Shown here: positions 1-7,530 of the stretch, in pieces
Layout of the letters: every line of letters begins with the position of its first letter
How positions within the stretch are numbered: position 1 is the first letter of the stretch
Notes under the pieces: generated by a model
Database searches by the model: none
What the model was told of the DNA's origin: nothing
The model's input: the letters and a program-made list of their open reading frames with translations, nothing else
Position numbers and translations under genes: made by a program
NCBI RefSeq assembly: GCF_003062295.1
Contig: NZ_PYCN01000018.1
Location: forward strand, 1 to 64,000
Direction of reading: 5' to 3'
Length of the DNA stretch: 64,000 nucleotides
Origin: Bradyrhizobium algeriense
GTDB taxonomy: Bacteria; Pseudomonadota; Alphaproteobacteria; Rhizobiales; Xanthobacteraceae

Positions 1-46
1 GCGCCATCCGCTCCCACGCCGCGTCGCTCAAAACCAACCGATCCAT
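1..46 (-). CDS. IS5-family transposase, N-terminal fragment (runs off left edge)
   Basis: Read leftward from the ATG at 46 the frame stays open to the window edge and encodes MDRLVLSDAAWERMA. This is the typical opening of IS5-family (DDE, insect-type) transposases common in rhizobia. Only 15 residues are visible, so catalytic residues and intactness cannot be judged. The family call rests on recognition of this opening. The right end of the element should lie between this start codon and the lysE gene, where several short inverted repeats occur. Confidence 0.7.
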   Translation of the reverse strand, partial: MDRLVLSDAAWERMA

Positions 47-53
47 CACACCC

Positions 54-130
54 AAGACTGCCTCCCCAAAAGCAGTCTTGAATCTGATTTGCCCCTAAAT
101 GGGAATCCTTAGAGTCCACACCACCTAAGG
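54..130. repeat. Inverted repeats between transposase start and lysE gene; probable IS right end
   Basis: AAGACTGC (54-61) is perfectly complementary to GCAGTCTT (72-79) across a 10-base loop. CCTTAG (107-112) pairs with CTAAGG (125-130). Such structures sit where the terminal inverted repeat and the transposase promoter of the element would be expected. The exact IS boundary cannot be fixed because the other end lies outside the window. Confidence 0.4.
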
Positions 131-156
131 CTTAGGGCGCCAGGGGAACCGATCGA

Positions 157-801
157 ATGATGACAGAGACGCTCGGCATCCACGAACTATGGCTGTTTAT
201 CCTCTCCGGTCTGCTGCTCAACATTACCCCGGGGCCGGATACGGCCTATATTATCGGCCGCAGCATCCAGTTCGGATGGCGCGGCGGGGTGGCCGCGGTG
301 ATCGGCATCTGCTGCGGCTGCCTGGTCCATGTCTTCGGCGCCGCCATCGGCCTGTCGGCGCTGTTGATGGCGTCATCGACGGCCTTTGCGGTCCTGAAAC
401 TGGCCGGCGCGGCCTATCTCCTGTTAACGGGCATCCAGATGCTGCTGTCGCGGCCGCAGCCGATTGCCGAGGTGCCGGCCGTCACCGAAACGTCACTTTC
501 CCGCGTGTTCTGGCAGGGCGCGCTGACCAACGTGCTCAATCCGAAAGTGGCGCTGTTCTTCCTGGCCTTCCTGCCGCAATTCGTGGCCGCGGACTCCGGC
601 CACAAGACGCTGGCCTTCCTGGCCCTGGGCATGATCTTCATCTCCACCGGCACGCTGTGGTGCCTCGGGATCGCAGCCTTTGCGGCGAGGGCGGCCGGCC
701 GAATCAGGCAATCGGCCAATGTGATGGCCTGGATCAACCGCATGCTCGGCGGGCTGTTCGTCTATCTCGGTATCCGCGTTGCGATGCTGGAGGCGCGCTA
801 G
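157..801 (+). CDS. LysE/RhtB-family amino-acid exporter
   Basis: A 214-residue polytopic inner-membrane protein of the LysE/RhtB translocator family, which exports amino acids or their analogues by cation antiport. The family-typical start is visible: a hydrophobic first helix, then the conserved NITPGPDTAYI segment near residues 22-32, and about six hydrophobic helices in all. Length is normal for the family (about 205-215). Two ATG codons lie together (157 and 160), so the start is uncertain by one residue. Substrate cannot be told from sequence. The gene stands alone next to the IS edge and converges with the TSUP gene downstream. Confidence 0.85.
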   Translation: MMTETLGIHELWLFILSGLLLNITPGPDTAYIIGRSIQFGWRGGVAAVIGICCGCLVHVFGAAIGLSALLMASSTAFAVLKLAGAAYLLLTGIQMLLSRPQPIAEVPAVTETSLSRVFWQGALTNVLNPKVALFFLAFLPQFVAADSGHKTLAFLALGMIFISTGTLWCLGIAAFAARAAGRIRQSANVMAWINRMLGGLFVYLGIRVAMLEAR

Positions 802-854
802 GTTCGTCCGCCCGTCTGTCCAGAGAATTCCTCCGCAAGGAATTCGCGGGGAAG

Positions 855-1607
855 TTACGACATCAGTTTCGCAAGCGCATTGGTGGCGAGGTAGAGGCCG
901 AGAACGATCATGCCGATCTGGAACCAGCGCCGAAAGACATCCGGCTGCAGCCGCGTCCGCACCGCCTGCCCGATGAACATGCCGGCAAAGGACGCTGCCA
1001 TGGCGACCGCGCCCGGCAGTGCGGTTGCAGCCGTCAGCAGACCGGCGCCGGTGAGGTTGAGGCCAAGCGCCAGGGTCGCGACCGTGAAGAACACGCCCAA
1101 TGCCTGGATCAGCTCTTCCTTCTCCATGCCGATCGCCTGCAGGAACGGCACCGACGGAATGACCTGCACCCCGGTTGCCGCCGAAATCATGCCGGTGATC
1201 AGCCCGACGATGCCGCCGGCCCATTTTTCGTTTCGGCGGGCAATGGTGAAATTGAATTTGCAGAGGCCGATGATGGCATTGATCGCCAGCAACAGGCCGA
1301 GCGCGATCGTGGTGTAGCGCGCATAGGGCCCGGTCAGCGACCCCGCGTTCAGCCAGACGCCCGCGGCCGTTCCGGCCAGCAACGGCCATAGCCGCCGGAA
1401 AATATCGCGCAAGTACGGACCGCCGAAGGTTTGCCAGATGTTGGTGACGATCGCCGGCACGATGACGATGGCGATCGCCTGGGCCGGCGGCATCGACACC
1501 GCAAGCAGGCCCATCGACACCGTCGGCAGGCCGAGCCCGAGCGCGCCCTTCACGAAGCCCGCGAGCAGGAAGGTGGCGGTGACGAGGAGAAGCAGGGAAT
1601 CGAACAT
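855..1607 (-). CDS. TSUP-family (TauE/SafE) anion permease
   Basis: A 250-residue membrane protein of the TauE/SafE (TSUP) family, which moves sulfur-containing or organic anions across the inner membrane. The hydrophobic profile shows about eight helices in two halves, with the glycine-rich first loop (GFVKGALGLGLPTV) and a second-half counterpart (GLITGMISAATGV), as in the family. The frame extends 31 codons upstream, but the ATG at 1607 fits the family N-terminus (MFDSLLLLV). It is divergent from a LysR gene across 119 bp containing a strong palindrome, so LysR control is likely. Substrate is unknown. Confidence 0.85.
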   Translation of the reverse strand: MFDSLLLLVTATFLLAGFVKGALGLGLPTVSMGLLAVSMPPAQAIAIVIVPAIVTNIWQTFGGPYLRDIFRRLWPLLAGTAAGVWLNAGSLTGPYARYTTIALGLLLAINAIIGLCKFNFTIARRNEKWAGGIVGLITGMISAATGVQVIPSVPFLQAIGMEKEELIQALGVFFTVATLALGLNLTGAGLLTAATALPGAVAMAASFAGMFIGQAVRTRLQPDVFRRWFQIGMIVLGLYLATNALAKLMS

Positions 1608-1656
1608 GGGGCGACCTTGACCGATCGACGCATCGGGCACAATCTGGAGGTTCCGG

Positions 1657-1687
1657 AGATAGCCTTCGGTCTTAGCGAAGGCTATCT
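1657..1687. promoter_or_regulatory. Perfect 12-bp-arm palindrome between TSUP and LysR genes
   Basis: AGATAGCCTTCG (1657-1668) and CGAAGGCTATCT (1676-1687) are exact complements around a 7-base spacer. The site lies 40 bp upstream of the LysR start and 50 bp upstream of the divergent TSUP start, where an autoregulatory LysR site is expected. No T-run follows on either strand, so a terminator is unlikely. Operator function is inferred. It abuts a short piece (about 1695-1705) that resembles the dispersed GTCATTGCGAG repeat. Confidence 0.5.
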
Positions 1688-1726
1688 GTCTCCTCGTCAT
1701 TGCGAGCGAAGTCGTAGGAAATCCCG

Positions 1727-2620
1727 ATGCGTTTCGATCTGGTCGATCTTCAGCTCTTCGTCGCGGTGGCCGAGACGCGCAGCATCACCAATGGCGCAGG
1801 GCGGGTTCATCTCGCGCTGGCGTCGGCGAGCGAGCGGATCAAGGGACTGGAGGAGGCGCTGGGCGTTGCGCTGCTGACGCGCGGCCGTCGCGGCGTCGAA
1901 CTGACGCCGGCCGGGGAAAGCCTGCTCGATCACGCCAGGGTCGTGCTCCATAATGTGGAGGCGATGCGCGGCGATCTCTTGGCCTTTGCCCGTGGCGCGA
2001 AGGCCACCGTCCGCTTCCTCGCCAACACGTCGGGGCTCTCGGAATATCTGCCGAAGACACTGGCTGCCTTCCTGGCCGCACATCCCAACATTTCGATCGA
2101 CGTCGAGGAGCGCGAAAGCGCCGAAATCGCCCGAGCGATCGTAACAGGCGCGGCCGATCTCGGGCTCGCCGCCGAGCACGCGCTTGCAGACAATATTGAA
2201 CGGAGCCCGTTCAGCGAAGACCGTCTGGTGCTGGTCGCCGCGCGGAGCGATGAACTTGCGAACCGGCGGCAGGTCGATTTCAGCGAAGTGGTGGAGCGCG
2301 AATTCGTCGGCCTGATCAGCTCGATTGCGCTGCACACCCATATCAGCGGACATGCGGCCCGGCTCGGCGCGCGCCTTCGCTTTCGTGCGCGGCTGAACAG
2401 TTTCGATGCGATCGGCCAGATGGTCGCCGCCGGCATCGGGATTGGCGTGATGCCTGAAGTCGCGGCAAAACGATGCGCGCGATCGATGAAGATCAATGTC
2501 ATCAGGATCAGGGATTCGTGGGCCAACCGGCGGCTTGTGATCTGTGCCCGCAGTTTCAAGTCGCTGCCGAGGCCTGCGCAGCAGTTGGCCGAGCATCTGC
2601 GCAAATCGGCGCCGCGTTGA
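1727..2620 (+). CDS. LysR-family transcriptional regulator
   Basis: A 297-residue LysR-type regulator. Residues 1-60 form the winged helix-turn-helix (DLVDLQLFVAVAETRSITNG with the ASASERIKGLE recognition region), and about residues 90-290 the periplasmic-binding-like effector domain. It is divergent from the TSUP permease gene, so it probably controls that gene in response to a small effector. ATG at 1727 gives the family-standard N-terminus (MRFDLVDLQLF). It converges with the Bug receptor gene downstream, leaving 24 bp. Confidence 0.9.
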   Translation: MRFDLVDLQLFVAVAETRSITNGAGRVHLALASASERIKGLEEALGVALLTRGRRGVELTPAGESLLDHARVVLHNVEAMRGDLLAFARGAKATVRFLANTSGLSEYLPKTLAAFLAAHPNISIDVEERESAEIARAIVTGAADLGLAAEHALADNIERSPFSEDRLVLVAARSDELANRRQVDFSEVVEREFVGLISSIALHTHISGHAARLGARLRFRARLNSFDAIGQMVAAGIGIGVMPEVAAKRCARSMKINVIRIRDSWANRRLVICARSFKSLPRPAQQLAEHLRKSAPR

Positions 2621-2644
2621 AGAGGCCTGACAGGAAGCCGGACG

Positions 2645-3613
2645 TTACTTGCCCGTGGCAAGGCCGGCGGCCTTGATGACGCGCGCCCACTTCTGGGTCT
2701 CGCTTGCGATGTAGTTGCGAAAATGTCCCGGCGTGTCGCCGGCGACAGTCAGTCCCTGATCGGAGAGCTTCTGCTTCACCTGCGGGTCGTGCATCGCCTC
2801 GTTGGCGATGCGATTCAAGGTAGCGACGATCGACTCGGGCGTTCCGGCCGGCGCGACCATGCCGTACCAGTTTTCGATCAGGAGGTCCGGCATGCCGACC
2901 TCCGCGGTGGTCGGCACGTCAGGCGAGGTGGGCGCGCGTTTCGGAGCGCCGAGCGCAATCGGGCGCAGGGTGCCGGCCTTGATATGCGGCAGCAGCACCG
3001 GCAAATCGAGGAACGCCATCTGCACCTGCTGGCCGAGCAGATCGTTGATGGCGGGCGCAGCGCCCCGATACGGCACGTGCACGATGTTGATGCTGGCCGT
3101 CTGCTTGAGCAATTCACCGGCAAGGTGCGGCATACCGCCGACGCCGGCGGATGCGAAATTGAGTTTCCCCGGCTGCGCCTTGGCGAGCGCGACCAGCTCT
3201 TTCATATCGCTGGCGGGAACGTTGCTGGCGACGACAAGCATTTCCGGCACCGTCGTTACCAGCGTGACGGGCGCAAAGTCCTTCGTCACGTCGTAGGGCA
3301 CCTTTTCCATCGTCGGGTTGATGACCAGCGCGCTCGCGCTCACGATCCCGATCGTGTAGCCGTCGGGGGCTGCCTTTGCGATCGCATCGGTGCCGAGCAC
3401 GCCGGCCTGGCCGCCGCGATTGTCGATCACAACCGGCTGCTTCGTGATCTCGGACATGCGCTGGCCGACCAGGCGCGCGATGATGTCGTTGGGGCCGCCG
3501 GCCGGGAATGGCACGATCAGGCGGATCGGTTTGTTGGGAAAATCCTGTGCGGTTGCCGCTACCGGTACCAGCGACAGCGCTAATGCGGCCAACAGCGTGC
3601 GTGCCGTTTTCAT
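2645..3613 (-). CDS. Orphan Bug/TctC-family tricarboxylate-type solute receptor
   Basis: A 322-residue secreted solute-binding protein of the Bug (TctC) family. It has a signal peptide with cleavage after TATA (about residue 22), then the hallmark FPNKPIRLIVPFPAGG, and later the family segment VPYRGAAPAINDLLG. These receptors bind carboxylates or aromatic acids in the periplasm and hand them to a TctAB permease. No tctA or tctB is adjacent, so it is an orphan like most Bug proteins and may use a shared permease; a full tct set lies at 31-34 kb. Confidence 0.9.
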   Translation of the reverse strand: MKTARTLLAALALSLVPVAATAQDFPNKPIRLIVPFPAGGPNDIIARLVGQRMSEITKQPVVIDNRGGQAGVLGTDAIAKAAPDGYTIGIVSASALVINPTMEKVPYDVTKDFAPVTLVTTVPEMLVVASNVPASDMKELVALAKAQPGKLNFASAGVGGMPHLAGELLKQTASINIVHVPYRGAAPAINDLLGQQVQMAFLDLPVLLPHIKAGTLRPIALGAPKRAPTSPDVPTTAEVGMPDLLIENWYGMVAPAGTPESIVATLNRIANEAMHDPQVKQKLSDQGLTVAGDTPGHFRNYIASETQKWARVIKAAGLATGK

Positions 3614-3766
3614 GCAAGCCCCCCTGATCCGGATCTGTTTTGGCGCGGGGCTCGCAAGAAGCGCCGCGCGTTCGTCCGTGATGGGGCGAGTATGCCGCTT
3701 GTTGCGCTTCGGTGCCAGAGGTTGCGGCCGATTCAGCCGGTTGCACCCCGTCCCGCCATGCGTGGA

Positions 3767-4294
3767 TCAAGGCAGCAATTCGTCCGTCGCAGCGACCTTG
3801 ATGGAGCGCCGGGTGATCAGGTTGCTCCAGACCCAATTGTGATGGCGAATGATGCTGAGGGCATCGAGGTGAGGACGGTCGCTCAGGGTGTGGCCGTCGG
3901 CTACCGCCACAACATCGTAATGATGTGCAACCGTCGAACGAACCGTGGAATCAACGCAGAAATCAGTTGCCCATCCGGTGATCAGGACCCGGTCGGGCTG
4001 GAACTCCTTCAAACGCGCCTGCAGGTCCGTGCCGGCAAAAGGATCGTTCAGAGTAGTCGGGACGATAATGTCGGCAGCTTCCCGGACAACTTCGGGAAGA
4101 AACTGCCATCCCGGCGTTTGCGGCTCAAAGGCGTCTCCCGTGCCGCCGCAATGCTGGATCAAAATTACCTTGCCGGTTTGGGCACGGACCCTGGCGGCCA
4201 GCCGGTTGATGCGATCCACGACGCCGTGCAAATCATGTTTGGGCGTGCCGCCGAGGAGCCCGACCTGCATATGGACGACCAACATCGCGTCCAT
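3767..4294 (-). CDS. Isochorismatase-fold protein with altered catalytic triad
   Basis: A 175-residue protein of the isochorismatase-like cysteine-hydrolase family. The fold is evident (MLVVHMQVGLL near the N-terminus, TGWATDFCVDSTVRS around the nucleophile Cys113, VADGHTLSDRPHLDA near the C-terminus). In active members the first segment carries an Asp, where this protein has His8, and a Lys precedes the TLNDPF segment, where it has Thr80. Two of the three triad positions are therefore changed. The gene starts 8 bp after hisN on the same strand, so the two are probably co-transcribed. It may be a pseudoenzyme or have a new chemistry; substrate is unknown. Confidence 0.75.
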   Translation of the reverse strand: MDAMLVVHMQVGLLGGTPKHDLHGVVDRINRLAARVRAQTGKVILIQHCGGTGDAFEPQTPGWQFLPEVVREAADIIVPTTLNDPFAGTDLQARLKEFQPDRVLITGWATDFCVDSTVRSTVAHHYDVVAVADGHTLSDRPHLDALSIIRHHNWVWSNLITRRSIKVAATDELLP

Positions 4295-4302
4295 CGAGGC
4301 CC

Positions 4303-5082
4303 CTAGCTGTTCAAGAGCTTCAGCGCCGCCTCGTGCACGCGGGCGTCGCCGGCGGCGACGATGCGGCCGCCGCTCTGGGCCGGCTTGCCTTCCCAGTTGG
4401 TGACGATGCCGCCGGCGCCGGTGACGATCGGGATCAAGGCTGCGATGTCATAGGGCTTGAGCTCGGTTTCGACCACGAGGTCAAGATGGCCGGCCGCCAG
4501 CATGCAGTAGGAGTAGCAGTCGCCGCCATAGCGCGACAGCTTCACTGCATTCTCGACCCGGCCGAAGATCTCGCGGTCGGCGGCGTTCATCAATAGTGGG
4601 CTCGTGGTGAAAGAGGTCGCTTCCTTCAGCGAAGCGCAGCGGCGCGTCGTCAGCCGTCGCTCGCCCGATGGCCCGGAATAATGCGCCGAGCCGCTATCGC
4701 CGGAAAAGCGCTCGCCGATATAGGGCTGGTGCATCATGCCGAACACCGGCGTGCCCTTGTGCAGCAGCGCGATCAGGGTGCCCCAGATCGGAAATCCCGC
4801 GATGAAGGATTTGGTGCCGTCGATGGGATCGAGCACCCAGACATATTCGGCGTCCTGGCGCTCGTTGCCGAATTCCTCGCCGACGATGCCGTGCTGGGGA
4901 AAGTTGGCCTTGATCAGGCGGCGCATGACAGCTTCGGCGGCGCGGTCGGCCTCGGTGACAGGATCGAAATCGCTCGCGCTCTTGTTGTCGATGGAGAGCG
5001 AGGTCCGGAAAAACGGCAGGATGGTCTCGCCGGAAGCGGTCGCGAGGCGGCCAATGAAGGCTGTGAAATCGATGACCGTCAC
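4303..5082 (-). CDS. hisN: Histidinol-phosphatase (inositol monophosphatase family)
   Basis: A 259-residue Mg-dependent phosphatase of the inositol-monophosphatase fold, best matched to HisN, which removes phosphate from L-histidinol phosphate in histidine synthesis. Metal-site motifs are all present: DPVTEAD at residues 40-46, GEE at 68-70, and DPIDGTKSF at 85-93; GGDCYSY follows further on. GTG at 5082 is the start, with an AAGGGAC ribosome-binding sequence. Assignment as HisN rather than a generic IMPase rests on overall pattern and is likely but not certain. It leads a two-gene unit with the isochorismatase-fold gene. Confidence 0.85.
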   Translation of the reverse strand: MTVIDFTAFIGRLATASGETILPFFRTSLSIDNKSASDFDPVTEADRAAEAVMRRLIKANFPQHGIVGEEFGNERQDAEYVWVLDPIDGTKSFIAGFPIWGTLIALLHKGTPVFGMMHQPYIGERFSGDSGSAHYSGPSGERRLTTRRCASLKEATSFTTSPLLMNAADREIFGRVENAVKLSRYGGDCYSYCMLAAGHLDLVVETELKPYDIAALIPIVTGAGGIVTNWEGKPAQSGGRIVAAGDARVHEAALKLLNS

Positions 5083-5339
5083 GGCTGTCCCTTACCGGAA
5101 TGAAAATACCGCCTCTTGCCTAGCTCAATCCGCGCTGCCGCGCACCGTCAACGGCGCGTTATCCCATTCGTCTTGAGGTATCGGCTTTCGAATCGGCTTT
5201 CGACTAAGCTTCGTTTAAGCGTGGATTTTTGGTTAGTGCCGCCATCACGAAGTTGCGAGTTTTTGGCATACCAGCACTGCGGTGCGGCCGTGGCTCAGTT
5301 GGTTTTTGAAGTAACATACTGATTTTATTGCGATAACCA

Positions 5340-5530
5340 TCTTCCCTCGGCCCTGTGACCGAGCCACCAACTTGTTCCACATTGCGCCGGAGAGGCTCCA
5401 AAAACCCTTGCGTTTTGTGCAGCGCGGCCGCATATTGTTGCGGTGCGGTAGGGCCTCGCCCTATCGCTGCCCTCCTTGGGCGTTTCCTCCCTAGACTTGG
5501 GCCGCTTGTTCATTCAAGCGGCCCTTTTTT
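5340..5530 (+). ncRNA. ssrS: Candidate structured small RNA, possibly 6S RNA
   Basis: The 552 bp between hisN and the amidohydrolase gene hold no credible gene, yet end in a perfect rho-independent terminator on the + strand, which needs a transcript to terminate. CGGCCC (5348-5353) can pair with GGGCCG (5499-5504), closing a domain of about 157 nt. Inside, GGAGAGG and AAAACCC near 5389-5406 can pair with CCTCCC and GGGCGTTT near 5478-5491 across a bulge. The size and long-stem-with-bubble layout are those of 6S RNA, the global inhibitor of sigma-70 holoenzyme. The 6S identity is tentative; the 5' end is estimated. Confidence 0.5.
5499..5530 (+). terminator. Perfect intrinsic terminator of the small RNA
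   Basis: GGGCCGCTTG (5499-5508), loop TTCATT, CAAGCGGCCC (5515-5524), then six T residues (5525-5530). The uninterrupted 10-bp stem plus T-run works only on the + strand. No + strand coding gene lies upstream as far as 4.3 kb, where all genes point left. Confidence 0.85.
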
Positions 5531-5540
5531 CTTTTGTGGA

Positions 5541-5620
5541 GTCATTCCGGGATGCGCGAAGCGCAGACCCGGAATCTCGAGATTCCGGATTCGCCCGCTT
5601 CGCGTGCGCTCCGGAATGAC
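5541..5620. repeat. Palindromic dispersed repeat, GTCATTCCGG type
   Basis: An 80-bp near-perfect palindrome with ends GTCATTCCGG (5541-5550) and CCGGAATGAC (5611-5620), centred on CTCGAG. A second, more diverged copy lies at 39444-39545. Elements of this sort are frequent between bradyrhizobial genes. Here it also separates the small-RNA terminator from the 3' end of the amidohydrolase gene. Confidence 0.8.
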
Positions 5621-5634
5621 AGTGCTGAAAAAAT

Positions 5635-6522
5635 CTACTCCGCCGCCGCCTGGAACGGCCCGAGATCCCCGAGCGGCACCTGGGCCAGCGCGTCGGCGAG
5701 CGCGGCGAAATCGGTGGCCACTTGCGCAAAGCGCGGGCTGCGTTCCCGGCGTCGCTCGTCCATATAGATCGCGCGGTTGAGTTCGAGCTGCACGGTGTGC
5801 AGTCCGCTCGCCGGGTTGCCGTAATGCTCGGTGATGAACCCGCCGGCATAGGGCTTGTTGCGGCCGATCGAATAGCCGAGCCCGCTCATGATTTCCTCGA
5901 CGACATCGGGCAAAAGGCTCGCGCAACTGGTGCCGTAGCGGTCGCCGATCACGATGTCGGGCCGCCGTGGCTCGTCGCGCGAGACGCCGACCGAGGGCAT
6001 CGAATGGCAATCCACCAGGATCACGGTTCCGAACGCCTGATGGGCCTTGTTGATCAGCCGCCGCAGCGCCCGGTGATACGGCTTGTAGAGCGCCTCGATC
6101 CGCCCCAGCGCGTCGTCGACGGAAAGCCGCTCGCGGTAGATCTCCTGCCCGTCACCGACCACGCGCGGGATGGTGCCGAGGCCGCCGGCCACCCGCATCG
6201 AGCGGGTATTGGCGAAGCTCGGCAGGCGTCCGGTGAACATCCGTGGATCGAGCTCATAAGGCTCGCGGTTCACGTCGACATAGGAGCGGGGGAAATTGAC
6301 CCGCACCGTCGGAAAGCCCTGTTCGCTCAGGCCGCCGATCAATTCGTCCATGAACGAATCCTCGGAGCGGCGCAGCGCGGCGAGGTCGATCCGGGAGGCG
6401 TTGAGGAATTCGGACGGGTAGACCGAGCCGGAATGGGGCGAGTTGAAGATGATCGGCGCCCGCCAGCTGGCTGGCTCCACGATCTCGAAGGGAGGCGACA
6501 GTTCGCCATCAAACTGGGTCAT
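5635..6522 (-). CDS. N-formylglutamate amidohydrolase family protein
   Basis: A 295-residue zinc hydrolase of the N-formylglutamate amidohydrolase family, which cleaves N-formyl-L-glutamate to formate and glutamate in histidine breakdown. Family motifs are present: IIFNSPHSG (His30), VRVNFPRSYVDVNREPYELD, and VILVDCHSMPS. The open frame extends 126 codons farther upstream, but that part is low-complexity and lacks family similarity; the ATG at 6522 gives the normal length. No other hut gene is nearby. Adjacency to a cpdR-type gene, divergent here, is a common alphaproteobacterial arrangement. Confidence 0.85.
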   Translation of the reverse strand: MTQFDGELSPPFEIVEPASWRAPIIFNSPHSGSVYPSEFLNASRIDLAALRRSEDSFMDELIGGLSEQGFPTVRVNFPRSYVDVNREPYELDPRMFTGRLPSFANTRSMRVAGGLGTIPRVVGDGQEIYRERLSVDDALGRIEALYKPYHRALRRLINKAHQAFGTVILVDCHSMPSVGVSRDEPRRPDIVIGDRYGTSCASLLPDVVEEIMSGLGYSIGRNKPYAGGFITEHYGNPASGLHTVQLELNRAIYMDERRRERSPRFAQVATDFAALADALAQVPLGDLGPFQAAAE

Positions 6523-6844
6523 CGTCGGGCGCCGTCCCTTGAATGTCCGCATTTCCCGTCGGCCGGTCGATGAAGCGACCGATTCTACCGGGAGGGGCAG
6601 GGGTTTTGTAAGGATGCATTGTCCGTAATCGTAATCATTCTGCCAAGCGAAAAAAGCCGCTGAACTACTGGAAGGCGTCGCAACCGCCCGAAAAGCGCCG
6701 CCTTGATCGATCTTGGTACATGCCGCTACAAAAATAGCGCCGCCCGCCATCGCCAAGAAGCCGTTACCTTTTAACTGAAATTTACCCTCTGTCGGGCTTA
6801 GTGGGCGGAATGATCCTCCAAGCCGGAAGCGACGACCGACCGCC
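6523..6844. other. Intergenic region between divergent amidohydrolase and cpdR genes
   Basis: These 322 bp should hold both promoters. The minus-strand frame of the amidohydrolase continues through most of it, but its translation shows no recognisable domain. The stretch 6610-6680 is unusually A+T rich for this genome, consistent with promoter DNA. I see no repeat, RNA gene or clear operator. Confidence 0.5.
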
Positions 6845-7204
6845 ATGCACAAGATCCTGCTCGCCGAAGACGACAACGACATGCGCCGCTTCCTGGTCAA
6901 GGCACTGGAAAACGCGGGGTTTCAGGTCTCGCCCCACGATAACGGCATGTCGGCCTATCAGCGGCTGCGCGAGGAGCCGTTCGAGATGCTGCTGACCGAT
7001 ATCGTGATGCCGGAAATGGACGGCATCGAGCTGGCGCGCCGCGCCTCGGAACTCGACCCCGACATCAAGATCATGTTCATCACCGGCTTTGCGGCCGTCG
7101 CACTGAATTCCGATTCGGAAGCGCCCAAGAACGCCAAGGTGCTGGCCAAGCCGGTTCACCTCCGCGAACTGGTCAGTGAAGTGAACAAGATGCTGGCGGC
7201 CTGA
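6845..7204 (+). CDS. cpdR: CpdR-type single-domain response regulator
   Basis: A 119-residue receiver domain with no output domain. Phosphorylation residues are visible: Asp9/Asp10 of the acidic pocket, phospho-acceptor Asp52 in LLTDIVMPEMDG, Thr80, and Lys102 in LAKPVHL. The segment KIMFITGFAAVALN is typical of CpdR, the alphaproteobacterial adaptor that, when unphosphorylated, directs ClpXP to cell-cycle substrates at the pole. The CckA-ChpT phosphorelay normally controls it. Length and position beside the amidohydrolase support the call. Rhizobia can carry two cpdR paralogues, and which one this is cannot be told here. Confidence 0.85.
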   Translation: MHKILLAEDDNDMRRFLVKALENAGFQVSPHDNGMSAYQRLREEPFEMLLTDIVMPEMDGIELARRASELDPDIKIMFITGFAAVALNSDSEAPKNAKVLAKPVHLRELVSEVNKMLAA

Positions 7205-7256
7205 TTCGGCCTCCTTTTTGGTCCGAAAACACTCCGGAAATTACGTCCAAGCATCC

Positions 7257-7285
7257 TTGCGGGGGCGCTTTGGAGCCGATATACG
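7257..7285 (+). promoter_or_regulatory. Possible sigma-70-type promoter for tRNA-Val
   Basis: TTGCGG (7257-7262) and TATACG (7280-7285) are separated by 17 bp, and a start near 7292 would give a leader of about 50 nt before the tRNA. The match is fair for an alphaproteobacterial housekeeping promoter. It is inferred from spacing and sequence only. Confidence 0.45.
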
Positions 7286-7340
7286 GACCCCACCCAATAC
7301 GATTAAAGCTGGAGCGGGATTATCGGTCATCCCATTTCCA

Positions 7341-7415
7341 GGGCGCGTAGCTCAGCGGGAGAGCACTACCTTGACATGGTAGGGGTCACAGGTTCGATCC
7401 CTGTCGCGCCCACCA
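7341..7415 (+). tRNA. tRNA-Val (anticodon GAC)
   Basis: A 75-nt cloverleaf with encoded CCA. The acceptor arm pairs GGGCGCG with CGCGCCC, the D arm contains GCTCAGCGGGAGAGC, the anticodon stem CTACC/GGTAG encloses loop TTGACAT giving anticodon GAC, and the T arm is ACAGG-TTCGATC-CCTGT. No integrase or attachment-site duplication is seen next to it. Confidence 0.97.
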
Positions 7416-7443
7416 TCCTTCGCTCGCGAAGCGTGCGAAGGAT
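7416..7443 (+). terminator. Hairpin immediately after tRNA-Val
   Basis: TCCTTCGC directly follows the tRNA CCA end and pairs exactly with GCGAAGGA (7435-7442); the flanking A (7415) and T (7443) extend the stem to 9 bp. No T-run follows, so it may act as a processing or weak termination signal. A second hairpin, GCCGAAGC (7449-7456) with GCTTCGGC (7488-7495), follows it. Confidence 0.4.
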
Positions 7444-7530
7444 GCCACGCCGAAGCCCAACGGGCGCAGGCGGGCCTGCCGCCGCGAGCTTCGGCTAGGC
7501 AAGCCACGATAACTCAGCCAATACGATCGC

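Noticed and set aside
5288..5305. tRNA-like D-arm sequence GTGGCTCAGTTGG
   Set aside because: No acceptor, anticodon or T arm can be built around it.
5355..5780. 141-codon + strand open frame
   Set aside because: It runs through a strong terminator and a palindromic repeat and into the antisense of the amidohydrolase gene.
6523..6900. N-terminal extension of the amidohydrolase frame
   Set aside because: The extra 126 codons overlap the cpdR start on the other strand and have no family similarity; the ATG at 6522 gives normal length.
7341..7530. tRNA-Val as an integration site for a genomic island
   Set aside because: No integrase, no duplicated tRNA 3' end and no change in base composition are seen nearby.
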